Position numbers and translations under genes: made by a program. Shown here one piece after another: positions 1 through 6,147 of a stretch of DNA of 10,395 nucleotides. Each line of letters opens with the position of its first letter. Position 1 is the stretch's first letter. The stretch lies in assembly GCA_012515365.1 (NCBI GenBank), contig JAAYYM010000717.1, forward strand, positions 1-10,395. The letters are read 5' to 3'. The notes beneath the pieces were generated by a model. The model was not told the DNA's origin and made no database searches. It saw nothing but the letters and a program-made list of their open reading frames with translations. Origin of the DNA: Clostridia bacterium. GTDB taxonomy: Bacteria > Bacillota_A > Clostridia > Lachnospirales > Lachnospiraceae.

Positions 1-161
1 ATCATAATATCAAGAATAATCAAATCGTATTTGTTCAGTTTATCAAGGGGAACTTCTGCAGCGGATGTATAAATCGTAACGAAATGACCGTCTTTTTGCA
101 ATCCGTTTTTCACAAGTTCTAAAATTGGGCGTTCATCATCAACCATAAGGATTGCTGCCAT
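1..161 (-). CDS. Response regulator receiver domain, N-terminal part (cut by window edge)
   Basis: This is the first 53 codons of a two-component response regulator; the rest lies left of the window. The translation begins MAAILMVDDERPILELVKNG. It shows the acidic pair D8-D9 of the receiver domain and, in the context LIILDIMM, the expected phospho-acceptor Asp51. The ATG at 161 is preceded by a strong GGGAGGAGG ribosome site, which supports the start. It lies 66 bp after the second permease of an antimicrobial-peptide immunity transporter and in the same direction. It therefore probably controls that transporter together with a histidine kinase further left, as in NisRK, SpaRK and CprRK systems. 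The output domain is not visible; an OmpR-type winged helix is expected from the context but not seen. A weak TATAGT box near 190 could give it its own promoter. Confidence 0.88.
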   Translation of the reverse strand, partial: MAAILMVDDERPILELVKNGLQKDGHFVTIYTSAAEVPLDKLNKYDLIILDIM

Positions 162-227
162 GTTATCGCCTCCTCCCAGTATTGTTTTACTATATCATAA
201 TTGATAGAGGCACAAAAGTCATCATTC

Positions 228-959
228 TTACTCATAATTTTTCCGTCCTTCCCAATTGGAAAACCACAGTAATATCAACAGCAAGCCACTGATTGTTAAT
301 AAAGCAATCCATATCCATTCTGTTCTATGAACTAAAAACTGATTATTTAAAATATCCCGTATCCAGTCCATAGACCAAGCAAAAGGAATATATCGCGCTA
401 TACCGGTCAACTCAATGTTGCTATACAAAATACATTGCAGGCTTTCAAACACGCCCCCAAACAAAGATAATCCTAAGCCAAATCTGAAACTGAGGAACAG
501 GTGCAAAATGTAAATAATCAAATTGCATAGTGCTATTCCTGCGGCGGCTTTGATTAGTATTCCAAGCTGTAATGCATCGGCTATCCCGAAAAGGTATATG
601 CCAATCACAAAGAAAAAGAACAAACCAAACAGCGCAAATAGTCCTGTAGCATACAGGTAAGCCAGTTTTGCAAGCACAATCTTGTGTCGGCTCGGTGTGG
701 CAAGCAATGTTTGAAAGTGTGAAGCCTTTTCTTCCAATGTAACATTTAAACTAACAATAACGCTTATCAGTAGGGGAAAGATCGTTGCTGTAAGTTCTAA
801 TATCATTTTGAGTTTTTTATCATCTGCTGTGCTGCCATAGAGAAAGTAATAAACAACAAATAGCATCGCTCCCAAGATGGGCAAGCATAAATGAATAGTT
901 TCAAAGGGCGTATGCTTCACTTTTACTCGTTCAGAACAAATTGCATAGGTCAAGCCCAT
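228..959 (-). CDS. Lantibiotic immunity ABC transporter permease, MutG/EpiG-like (second permease)
   Basis: This is a 243-residue integral membrane protein with about six hydrophobic segments. These include one near residues 28-42, the pair around 55-72 and 100-130, two around 135-170, and a C-terminal one at about 215-233. The length and the position as third gene after an ATPase and another permease fit the LanG/MutG/CprC permeases that expel lantibiotics from the membrane surface. The ATG at 959 has an AAAGGAGG site 6-10 nt upstream, located inside the last codons of the preceding gene. Only 6 bp separate the two genes, so they are almost certainly co-transcribed and translationally linked. 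Assignment to the MutG rather than the MutE side rests on gene order and is an inference; the general family assignment is firmer. Confidence 0.82.
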   Translation of the reverse strand: MGLTYAICSERVKVKHTPFETIHLCLPILGAMLFVVYYFLYGSTADDKKLKMILELTATIFPLLISVIVSLNVTLEEKASHFQTLLATPSRHKIVLAKLAYLYATGLFALFGLFFFFVIGIYLFGIADALQLGILIKAAAGIALCNLIIYILHLFLSFRFGLGLSLFGGVFESLQCILYSNIELTGIARYIPFAWSMDWIRDILNNQFLVHRTEWIWIALLTISGLLLILLWFSNWEGRKNYE

Positions 960-965
960 TTTTAT

Positions 966-1685
966 CTACCTCCTTTTTGCAAAATCCTTTGCGTCCACGA
1001 AAGACAAAATAATGAACATCAGCATTGATAGTACAACAACAATCAGAACAGTTGCAGAAAAACCAACATTGCCGGAAAAAGTTCCATTCAATTCTATTCC
1101 CATAAGTGGTTCTGCCATTTTTGCCGCGTAACAGTATGGAATCATCCACCAAACCGCTGTGTTTCCAAATACAATAGGCAGGAATATTCCGAGTAAGGTA
1201 TTTAAAATCATCGGTAAAAATATACTTGTCTTGCGTGCAAGGTATAGACATAACGGGATTTGCCAAACAGACGCAATGATAATTCCAATACTGCCTATTA
1301 GGCTTCGTGGTACGGAATACACGACCGTTGTCGGCGCAATGATGTTGCTGATAGAAATAAGTATTGCTAATAAAATTGCCATAACAACCAGTTTTTCAAT
1401 TAGTACAATGCCTTTTGCCGTTTCAAATTTTGAAAGACTCATAGGCATGGAAAATACAGAATAGCATTTTCCTGCATTCTCCTCTTTTCTATGTGATAAG
1501 GAGCATAAAATTGCGATTGCCCCTGGAAGCAGAAACGCATACCACCAGTAAAACGCTGTGTATTGAAAACCAATGAAGCCACCAACAATCCACGCAAAGA
1601 TTGCCGTAATGAGAGGAATGATGAAAAGCAGCTTGTTTGATATTGTTCTTTTGAATTTTAAATGCTCCGATTTCAAATAGTTCAT
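966..1685 (-). CDS. Lantibiotic immunity ABC transporter permease, MutE/EpiE-like (first permease)
   Basis: This 239-residue membrane protein starts MNYLKSEHLKFKRTISNKLL, the short basic amphipathic start typical of ABC-2 type permeases of the LanE/MutE group. About six transmembrane segments follow (roughly 20-40, 48-62, 92-115, 128-150, 158-180 and 210-230). It is expected to pair with the other permease and the ATPase into a transporter that removes lantibiotics or similar peptides from the membrane. The start at 1685 follows the ATPase stop by 3 bp, and its ribosome site CAGGAGGTG lies inside the ATPase 3' end, so expression is coupled. Hydrophobic families like this diverge fast; the call relies on context as much as on sequence. 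Confidence 0.83.
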   Translation of the reverse strand: MNYLKSEHLKFKRTISNKLLFIIPLITAIFAWIVGGFIGFQYTAFYWWYAFLLPGAIAILCSLSHRKEENAGKCYSVFSMPMSLSKFETAKGIVLIEKLVVMAILLAILISISNIIAPTTVVYSVPRSLIGSIGIIIASVWQIPLCLYLARKTSIFLPMILNTLLGIFLPIVFGNTAVWWMIPYCYAAKMAEPLMGIELNGTFSGNVGFSATVLIVVVLSMLMFIILSFVDAKDFAKRR

Positions 1686-1688
1686 GCT

Positions 1689-2390
1689 TTACACCTCCTG
1701 GTGACTGCTCTTTACAACGTCCATAAAAAGCTGTTCCAGATTTTCGTTCACACCAAGTTCTTCTTCATAGCCCAGGACACCACCCGCAATAATGCCGATA
1801 TGGTCTGCTGTCTGCTGCACTTCGGAAAGAATATGACTGGACAGGATAACGGTAATTCCTTTTGACGGAAAGGAACGGATAAGCCCTCTAAGTTCTTCAA
1901 TTCCAACCGGGTCAAGCCCGTTTGTAGGCTCGTCAAGAATGAGCAGCTTCGGATGATTCAGTAAGGCAATCGCAATTCCAAGCCGTTGCTTCATTCCAAG
2001 AGAAAATTGTCCGGCTCTTTTCTTTCCCGTTTCTGTCAGCCGAACAATTTGCAGCACTTCAACAATTCGCTTGTCTGGTAGTCCTAAAATAGTTGCCCTG
2101 ACTTTCAGATTTTCATATGCAGTCAAATTCTCGTATAAAGGTGGTGTTTCGATTAACGCCCCAATACTGTTCAAATCTTTCCGGCTCCACGGATGTCCGT
2201 CAAACTCAATACTTCCAGAAGTAGGGTTTAAAATTCCTGTAACCATTTTTAAAATGGTAGACTTTCCGGCTCCATTCGGACCCAGCAGCCCATAGACAGA
2301 ATTTCTTTGAATGTGCAGTGATACATTGTTTACCACCATCTGTCCCTTGAAATTTTTGCAAAGGTCAGTAGTTTTCAAAATCAAACCCAT
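1689..2390 (-). CDS. Lantibiotic protection ABC transporter ATP-binding subunit (LanF/MutF/CprA type)
   Basis: This 233-residue nucleotide-binding protein has all ABC motifs: Walker A GPNGAGKST at 37-45, signature SLGMK at 130-134, Walker B LLILDEP at 149-155 with catalytic Glu154, D-loop GLD at 158-160, and switch His186. At the Q-loop position it has Glu81 (ALIETPPLY). This E-loop is the known hallmark of LanF immunity ATPases such as NukF and MutF, and it separates this protein from ordinary drug exporters. The length matches the family. It is the first gene of the unit, and its ATG at 2390 has the ribosome site AGAAAGGAT. With the two permeases and response regulator that follow, it forms a peptide-sensing resistance module similar to C. 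difficile CprABC. The exact substrate cannot be read from the sequence. Confidence 0.9.
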   Translation of the reverse strand: MGLILKTTDLCKNFKGQMVVNNVSLHIQRNSVYGLLGPNGAGKSTILKMVTGILNPTSGSIEFDGHPWSRKDLNSIGALIETPPLYENLTAYENLKVRATILGLPDKRIVEVLQIVRLTETGKKRAGQFSLGMKQRLGIAIALLNHPKLLILDEPTNGLDPVGIEELRGLIRSFPSKGITVILSSHILSEVQQTADHIGIIAGGVLGYEEELGVNENLEQLFMDVVKSSHQEV

Positions 2391-2418
2391 AATTTTTATC
2401 CTTTCTCATTTGTTGTAA

Positions 2419-2592
2419 CTAAATCATAGCGGTGATTTTTGAAGATTTCATAAAGTAAAAGGAAAATCGCAAAATACTTTTGTGGTTATACCGAATTCGT
2501 GACAAAACCGGCCCCTTTGAACACAAAATTTCATTCTGTGGCTGCGCGTTCTGCGAACGCTTTTGGAATATGACCGGCTCATCGCTGGCCAT
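2419..2592 (-). CDS. Possible 57-residue ORF of unknown function, likely decayed or spurious
   Basis: The frame starts MASDEPVIFQKRSQNAQ and runs to a TAG at 2419. Its ATG lies inside the end of the short frame at 2579-2662, and a GGAGAAAG sequence is found about 11 nt upstream. This layout looks like two translationally coupled small genes. The second half (SRIRYNHKSILRFSF and onward) overlaps the likely promoter of the ABC operon and looks non-coding, so the original gene may have been cut or fused to intergenic DNA. I do not recognise the protein. It may be a remnant of a mobile element. Confidence 0.2.
   Translation of the reverse strand: MASDEPVIFQKRSQNAQPQNEILCSKGPVLSRIRYNHKSILRFSFYFMKSSKITAMI
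2423..2451 (-). promoter_or_regulatory. Probable promoter of the immunity ABC operon (good -10, poor -35)
   Basis: On the minus strand a TATGAT box (2423-2428) lies 33 bp upstream of the ATPase ATG. At 17 bp further upstream the hexamer is ATGAAA, a poor match to TTGACA. A good -10 with a weak -35 is what one expects for a promoter that needs a response regulator, which fits the regulator gene at the end of the operon. The binding site itself was not identified. Confidence 0.35.
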
Positions 2593-2601
2593 ATTCTTTT
2601 T
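2566..2601 (+). terminator. Hairpin followed by T-run, terminator-like on the plus strand
   Basis: A 13-bp stem (GAATATGACCGGC at 2566-2578 with GCTGGCCATATTC at 2584-2596) has one A-C mismatch and one G-U pair. It closes a 5-nt loop and is followed by TTTTTCTTT. This is a textbook intrinsic terminator shape for plus-strand transcription. No plus-strand gene upstream of it is visible, so it may belong to a lost gene or be a structured piece of a mobile-element relic. Confidence 0.45.
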
Positions 2602-2662
2602 CTTTCTCCGAACTCAGTTCCTCCGTTCCCATCAGACGGTCAACATTGGCTTTCGACGACAT
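2579..2662 (-). pseudogene. C-terminal remnant or small ORF of 27 residues, unknown
   Basis: The frame reads MSSKANVDRLMGTEELSSEK and onward to EYGQR before a TGA at 2579. An AGGAGA site lies 4 nt before the ATG at 2662, but the frame also stays open further upstream (LLENLYPYVSKQEI) up to the terminator at about 2713. The polar, charged composition looks like genuine coding sequence, so this is either a tiny protein or, more likely, the tail of a gene whose 5' part was replaced by the neighbouring MerR/SDR cassette. I do not recognise the family. Confidence 0.3.
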
Positions 2663-2705
2663 AATCTCCTGTTTACTAACGTAAGGGTACAGATTCTCAA
2701 GTAAC

Positions 2706-2762
2706 AAAAAAGCCTCTGCCGGTCAAGACGATAAAGTCATCTTGACAGACAGAGTTTTTTTT
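2706..2762 (-). terminator. Intrinsic terminator after the MerR/SDR unit, shaped to work on both strands
   Basis: An 18-bp stem (2714-2731 with 2737-2754) has a 5-nt loop. On the minus strand it has two wobble-type positions and one mismatch. A run of six T follows on the minus strand (A run at 2706-2711), and a run of eight T follows on the plus strand (2755-2762). It lies 23 bp after the dehydrogenase stop codon and closes that unit. The symmetric T runs make it a good bidirectional terminator that insulates the neighbouring region. Confidence 0.85.
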
Positions 2763-2784
2763 GTAAATGGGTAGTCAAGCACCA

Positions 2785-3552
2785 TTATCTCATCATAAAT
2801 AAAGTTAGGCTATTCGTTACTTCAACAGGCAAAATCCTTGAAAAAAATACTAAGAGTTTATTATATATGCCCGGAATAACTAACCTTTTACCTTTCATCA
2901 ACTTGGGGTAAGCTATTTCTACTACCCTTTCCGGCTTCATTACTGCATATTTGAATAGCATAGTATCCTGTATATTTGCTTTTGCTGCAAATTCTGTTTC
3001 CGTTGCTCCAGGGCAAAGTAACGTTATTTTTATATCTGTCCTTTTAAGTTCTCCATAAAGAGCATTGGAAAACGACATTACATATGCTTTTGTCGCTGAA
3101 TATACTGCGTCCGATGGAGAGGGTATAAATGAGCCTGTTGAACCAACATTTACTATTCGCCCATAATTATTTTTTTTCATCATTGGCAGAATACGTTTTG
3201 TAAGTTGTGTAATACAGCGAATATGTAAATCTATCATTTTCATTTCCTGTTCCACATTGGTATTAGTGAATAATCCACATTCATTAAAACCAGCATTATT
3301 TACAAGAACATCAACGGATGCTTGCCAATTATTCAGTTTTTCAAAAATCAAGTCAACTGCATTTGATTGTGTTAATTCGCAGGCAATATACTTTACTGAT
3401 GTATGATAGTGATTTTGTAAATCACTTTGCTGTCTTTTTAGTTTTTCCTCATTTCTTGATACAAGAATAATGCTATTTCCCATGCTTGCAAATTTTTCGG
3501 CAAATGCTTTGCCAATCCCGCTTGTAGTTCCTGTAATTAAAACTGTTTTCAT
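2785..3552 (-). CDS. Short-chain dehydrogenase/reductase, DltE/COG0300-like
   Basis: This 255-residue protein is a classical SDR. Visible motifs are TGTTSGIG at 7-14 for the dinucleotide, Arg33 after the second beta strand (NADP-like preference, tentative), NNAG at 85-88, the catalytic serine near Ser138, and YSATK giving Tyr151 and Lys155. It also has the PGATETEF segment after the active site. It should be an NAD(P)H-dependent oxidoreductase of a carbonyl or alcohol; the substrate is not readable. The position after MID where many relatives have Asn carries His110. The start at 3552 (MKTVLITG) is chosen over a longer frame because ATG overlaps the TGA of the MerR gene (ATGA) and GGAGG lies about 12 nt upstream. 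Co-expression with a thiol-sensor type MerR regulator suggests a role in aldehyde or electrophile stress. Confidence 0.88.
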   Translation of the reverse strand: MKTVLITGTTSGIGKAFAEKFASMGNSIILVSRNEEKLKRQQSDLQNHYHTSVKYIACELTQSNAVDLIFEKLNNWQASVDVLVNNAGFNECGLFTNTNVEQEMKMIDLHIRCITQLTKRILPMMKKNNYGRIVNVGSTGSFIPSPSDAVYSATKAYVMSFSNALYGELKRTDIKITLLCPGATETEFAAKANIQDTMLFKYAVMKPERVVEIAYPKLMKGKRLVIPGIYNKLLVFFSRILPVEVTNSLTLFMMR

Positions 3553-3977
3553 TTTTTGTAATCGCCTCCATTTTTGAACAAATACCATTCTTCAAGATAT
3601 GTCATATTATTACTGCAAGGCTGTTTCAAAATTTCTTGATAAAACATCAGCTTACTTTGTGTCAAAGCAAGGGCATTTTTTAAGTCTGACATTTGAGATT
3701 CAATATCCTTTTTGTAACTTAAAACCATTTCATACCGCTGTGGAATTGTCTCGCTACCTTGTCTTAACAGGGAGACATATTTTTTGATAGAATGGATGGG
3801 TACATTTGCCCCTCGCAAGCATTGTATCATCTTTATCCACTCAATGTCCTCGTCAGTATATTGCCTGTATTTTTGTGTTGTCCGGGCTATTGGTGGCAAC
3901 AATTTTTCTTTCTCATAATATCTTAATGTTGCGGTTGATAACCCTGTCATTTCTGCGGCTTCTTTTGCTGAATACAT
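3549..3977 (-). CDS. MerR-family transcriptional regulator, AdhR/NmlR-like
   Basis: This 142-residue regulator has a MerR helix-turn-helix at residues 1-20 (YSAKEAAEMTGLSTATLRYYE). The wing follows around 33-42 (TQKYRQYTDEDIEWI), then a helical connector and a dimer coiled coil at about 82-117. Cys53 in IQCLRGANVPI sits where AdhR and NmlR carry the conserved cysteine that senses aldehydes or oxidative stress; a second Cys is at 121. The start at 3977 is preferred over a GTG at 3989 because AGGTGG lies 8-9 nt before this ATG and would lie inside the longer frame. The stop overlaps the start of the dehydrogenase gene. A typical MerR promoter lies directly upstream, so the protein probably activates its own operon. 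Confidence 0.9.
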   Translation of the reverse strand: MYSAKEAAEMTGLSTATLRYYEKEKLLPPIARTTQKYRQYTDEDIEWIKMIQCLRGANVPIHSIKKYVSLLRQGSETIPQRYEMVLSYKKDIESQMSDLKNALALTQSKLMFYQEILKQPCSNNMTYLEEWYLFKNGGDYKK

Positions 3978-3998
3978 TTCAAAAACCACCTTTCATTT

Positions 3999-4029
3999 AA
4001 GATAAACTATGAAGCGCACTTCAAGTCAA
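3999..4029 (-). promoter_or_regulatory. MerR-type promoter with 19-bp spacer and palindromic operator
   Basis: On the minus strand TTGACT (4024-4029) and TATCTT (3999-4004) are separated by exactly 19 bp, the stretched spacing that MerR activators correct by twisting DNA. Inside the spacer is the dyad TGAAGTGCGCTTCA (4010-4023), symmetric except for one position pair. This agrees with the operators of AdhR/NmlR-like regulators, which overlap the spacer. The regulator ATG follows about 22 bp downstream of the -10. Confidence 0.75.
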
Positions 4030-4054
4030 CAGAAAAATTATAGCACATTATAAA
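4026..4054 (+). promoter_or_regulatory. Weak candidate plus-strand promoter ahead of the long hairpin
   Basis: TCAACA (4026-4031) and TATAAA (4049-4054) are separated by 17 bp on the plus strand, pointing towards the hairpin at 4114-4263. It overlaps the -35 of the oppositely directed MerR promoter. The -35 match is only four of six, so this is a suggestion only. Confidence 0.2.
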
Positions 4055-4113
4055 AAATAACACATTATGTTGTCGAAATATAAAGGAATGATTGAGGGAT
4101 TTCATCGCCGTCG

Positions 4114-4263
4114 GCATTGTGGGAATGTGTATAACTGGCTGTCTTATGGAGTTGTGGGTAACTCTGTTTGCAGGACGTGGGAAAGCTGCACTTTAGCTTT
4201 TCCATGTGCTGTGAATAGAGTTATCCATGATTCCATAGCCTGTTATGCACATTTCCACAATGC
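4114..4263 (+). repeat. Near-perfect 150-nt inverted repeat (long hairpin), possible ncRNA or MITE-like element
   Basis: The two arms pair from G4114-C4263 down to T4187-A4195 around a 7-nt loop (GCACTTT). The only breaks are a five-base bulge near 4141-4145 and the mismatches G4174/G4208 and T4136/T4241. I counted 11 positions where plus-strand RNA would form G-U and none where it would form A-C, so the RNA fold is much better on the plus strand. The arms contain repeated GTGGG and TAACT words. It sits between rny and the MerR operon, and no gene there has a credible ribosome site. It could be an element dispersed in related genomes or a structured RNA; no known RNA family is recognised. Confidence 0.8.
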
Positions 4264-4427
4264 TTGTCCTTTAATCTTTGCTTTCTTTGGTTCGGAATAG
4301 TGTGGTGCTGGCGGTCTATCTCTTGTTTTCGGTTTCTTGCTTCTTTACCGCACATGAGCATTGGCTCCGGGGTTATCATTGCCGTAAACTATAGTATTTT
4401 ATAGTAATTAATCGAAATCCCTACATC

Positions 4428-4464
4428 AAAAAACCCCAGTAAACATCACGTTTTCTAGGGTTTT
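4428..4464 (-). terminator. Intrinsic terminator of rny
   Basis: On the minus strand AAAACCCTAG (4455-4464) pairs with CTGGGGTTTT (4430-4439) with one T-G pair. The 15-nt intervening sequence can form a small inner AAAC/GTTT stem. Six T follow (A run at 4428-4433). It starts 26 bp after the rny stop codon. Confidence 0.85.
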
Positions 4465-4489
4465 CGTCATTTCTTAAATTTTGTTAAAA

Positions 4490-6037
4490 TTACTTCGCGT
4501 AGTCTATGACTCTGCTCTCTCTGATTATATTAACCTTTACTTGACCCGGATATTCCAATTCAGATTCAATCTGCTTTGAAATGTCTCTTGCAAGAAGGAT
4601 CATATCTGCATCAGTTACTTGCTCAGGAACTACCATAATACGAATCTCTCTACCTGCTTGAATAGCAAAAGATTTATCAACACCTTTAAAGTTATTTGCA
4701 ATATCTTCTAATTGTTTTAATCTGTTAGTGTATGTTTCTAATGTTTCTCGTCTTGCACCCGGTCTTGCTGCTGAAATAGTATCAGCTGCCTGAACGATAC
4801 ATGCAATCAGAGACTGTGGTTCTACATCTCCATGATGAGACTCTACTGAATTGATAACAACTGCTGATTCTTTGTATTTTCTACAAAGGTCAACACCTAA
4901 TTGAATATGAGAACCTTCCATTTCGTGATCTACTGCTTTACCAATGTCATGCAATAAACCAGCGCGTTTTGCCATACGGACATCAACACCAATTTCTGCT
5001 GCTAATAATCCTGATAATAAAGATACCTCAATAGAATGCTTTAATGCATTTTGTCCATAACTTGTACGGAATTTCATTCTTCCTAATAACTTCACAAGTT
5101 CTGGATGAACACCATGTACTCCTACTTCTAAAGTAGCAGCCTCACCTTCCTCACGTATCATTACTTCGACTTCTTTTTGCGCCTTTTCAACCATTTCTTC
5201 AATTCTGGCTGGATGAATTCTACCATCAACAATCAATTTTTCAAGTGCAATTCTTGCTACTTCTCTTCTTATTGGATCAAAACCTGATAATACAACAGCT
5301 TCCGGAGTGTCATCAATAATCAGATCTACACCGGTTAAGGTCTCGAGAGTACGAATGTTACGTCCTTCTCTACCAATAATTCTTCCCTTCATTTCATCAT
5401 TAGGAAGCTGTACTACAGAGATTGTAGACTCGGTAACGTGATCAGCAGCACATTTCTGAATTGCTGTAACAACGTATTCCTTTGCCTTCTTGTCCGCTTC
5501 TTCTTTTGCTCTTGATTCTAATTCTTTAACGAGCATTGCGGTTTCATGTTTTACTTCATCTTCAACAATCTTTAACAGATATTCTTTTGCTTGTTCGGAG
5601 GTCAAACCTGAGATTCGTTCTAGTTCCTGCACTCTTTGCTCATTCAGCTTCGAAATTTCTTCCTTCTGCTTAGCTAATGCCTCTTCTTTTGCTGCATGTG
5701 CGGTTTCACGACGTTCGATGTTTTCCAGCTTCTTGTCAAGACTTTCTTCCTTTTGCTGAACACGACTCTCGAGACGTTGTAATTCACGTCTACGTTCCTT
5801 GGTTTCTTTTTCGAGTTCATTCTTTGTTCGAATCGACTCTTCCTTTACTTCCAATAATCCTTCGCGTTTCTTGCTCTCGGCGGTCTTTAAAGCTTCGTCT
5901 ATTATCTCTCTTGCTTTTTGTTCGGCAGAACCGATCTTTTCACTATCAGTTTTCTTCTGATGAGTTAATGCAACATAGTAGGTAATAGGCGCAACAGCAA
6001 TTATCGTAACCACTACAGCTATAATAGTAGCAACCAT
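4490..6037 (-). CDS. rny: Ribonuclease Y
   Basis: This 515-residue RNase Y is the membrane-bound endoribonuclease that starts mRNA decay in many Firmicutes. It has an N-terminal transmembrane helix at about 3-24 and a long charged coiled coil at about 30-190. The KH RNA-binding domain holds [12 protein letters not shown] at 218-229. The HD metal-dependent phosphohydrolase domain has His334, His363-Asp364 (LLHDIGK) and Asp419. The length is normal for the family. The ATG at 6037 has AAGGAGGTG about 11 nt upstream. That ribosome site can fold on itself (AGGAG, loop GTG, CTCCT), which might limit translation. It follows recX by 110 bp, possibly with its own promoter, and ends at an intrinsic terminator. 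Confidence 0.97.
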   Translation of the reverse strand: MVATIIAVVVTIIAVAPITYYVALTHQKKTDSEKIGSAEQKAREIIDEALKTAESKKREGLLEVKEESIRTKNELEKETKERRRELQRLESRVQQKEESLDKKLENIERRETAHAAKEEALAKQKEEISKLNEQRVQELERISGLTSEQAKEYLLKIVEDEVKHETAMLVKELESRAKEEADKKAKEYVVTAIQKCAADHVTESTISVVQLPNDEMKGRIIGREGRNIRTLETLTGVDLIIDDTPEAVVLSGFDPIRREVARIALEKLIVDGRIHPARIEEMVEKAQKEVEVMIREEGEAATLEVGVHGVHPELVKLLGRMKFRTSYGQNALKHSIEVSLLSGLLAAEIGVDVRMAKRAGLLHDIGKAVDHEMEGSHIQLGVDLCRKYKESAVVINSVESHHGDVEPQSLIACIVQAADTISAARPGARRETLETYTNRLKQLEDIANNFKGVDKSFAIQAGREIRIMVVPEQVTDADMILLARDISKQIESELEYPGQVKVNIIRESRVIDYAK

Positions 6038-6147
6038 GGTACAGGAGCACCTCCTTATTTAGTTTTCATTGTACTTTATCCATATAGAATGCATAATCAA
6101 GACATTCTAAACAACAATTTTACAACATATAAAGTTTATACTGTTTT

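Noticed and set aside
2480..2704. Plus-strand 74-residue frame through the hairpin cluster
   Set aside because: It crosses three hairpins and a likely terminator, and lacks a ribosome site.
4114..4263. CRISPR array or DnaA-box cluster suggested by repeated GTGGG and TTATCC words
   Set aside because: There are no regularly spaced direct repeats with unique spacers. The words belong to the arms of one hairpin and match the DnaA box only loosely.
4114..4263. The long hairpin as the terminator of rny
   Set aside because: No T run follows either end, and a proper terminator already lies at 4428-4464.
4067..4300. Plus-strand 77-residue frame across the long hairpin
   Set aside because: It reads straight through both arms of the inverted repeat, has a Cys/Trp/His-rich composition and no ribosome site. 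Not credible as a protein.
4221..4379. Minus-strand 52-residue frame (MITPEPMLMCGKEARNRKQE and onward) in the rny-MerR gap
   Set aside because: No ribosome site before the ATG, and its C-terminal third is simply one arm of the long hairpin. Probably a chance frame.
5490..5985. Plus-strand open frames inside rny
   Set aside because: Antisense shadows of the coiled-coil region of RNase Y, with serine-, phenylalanine- and leucine-rich translations and no start signals.
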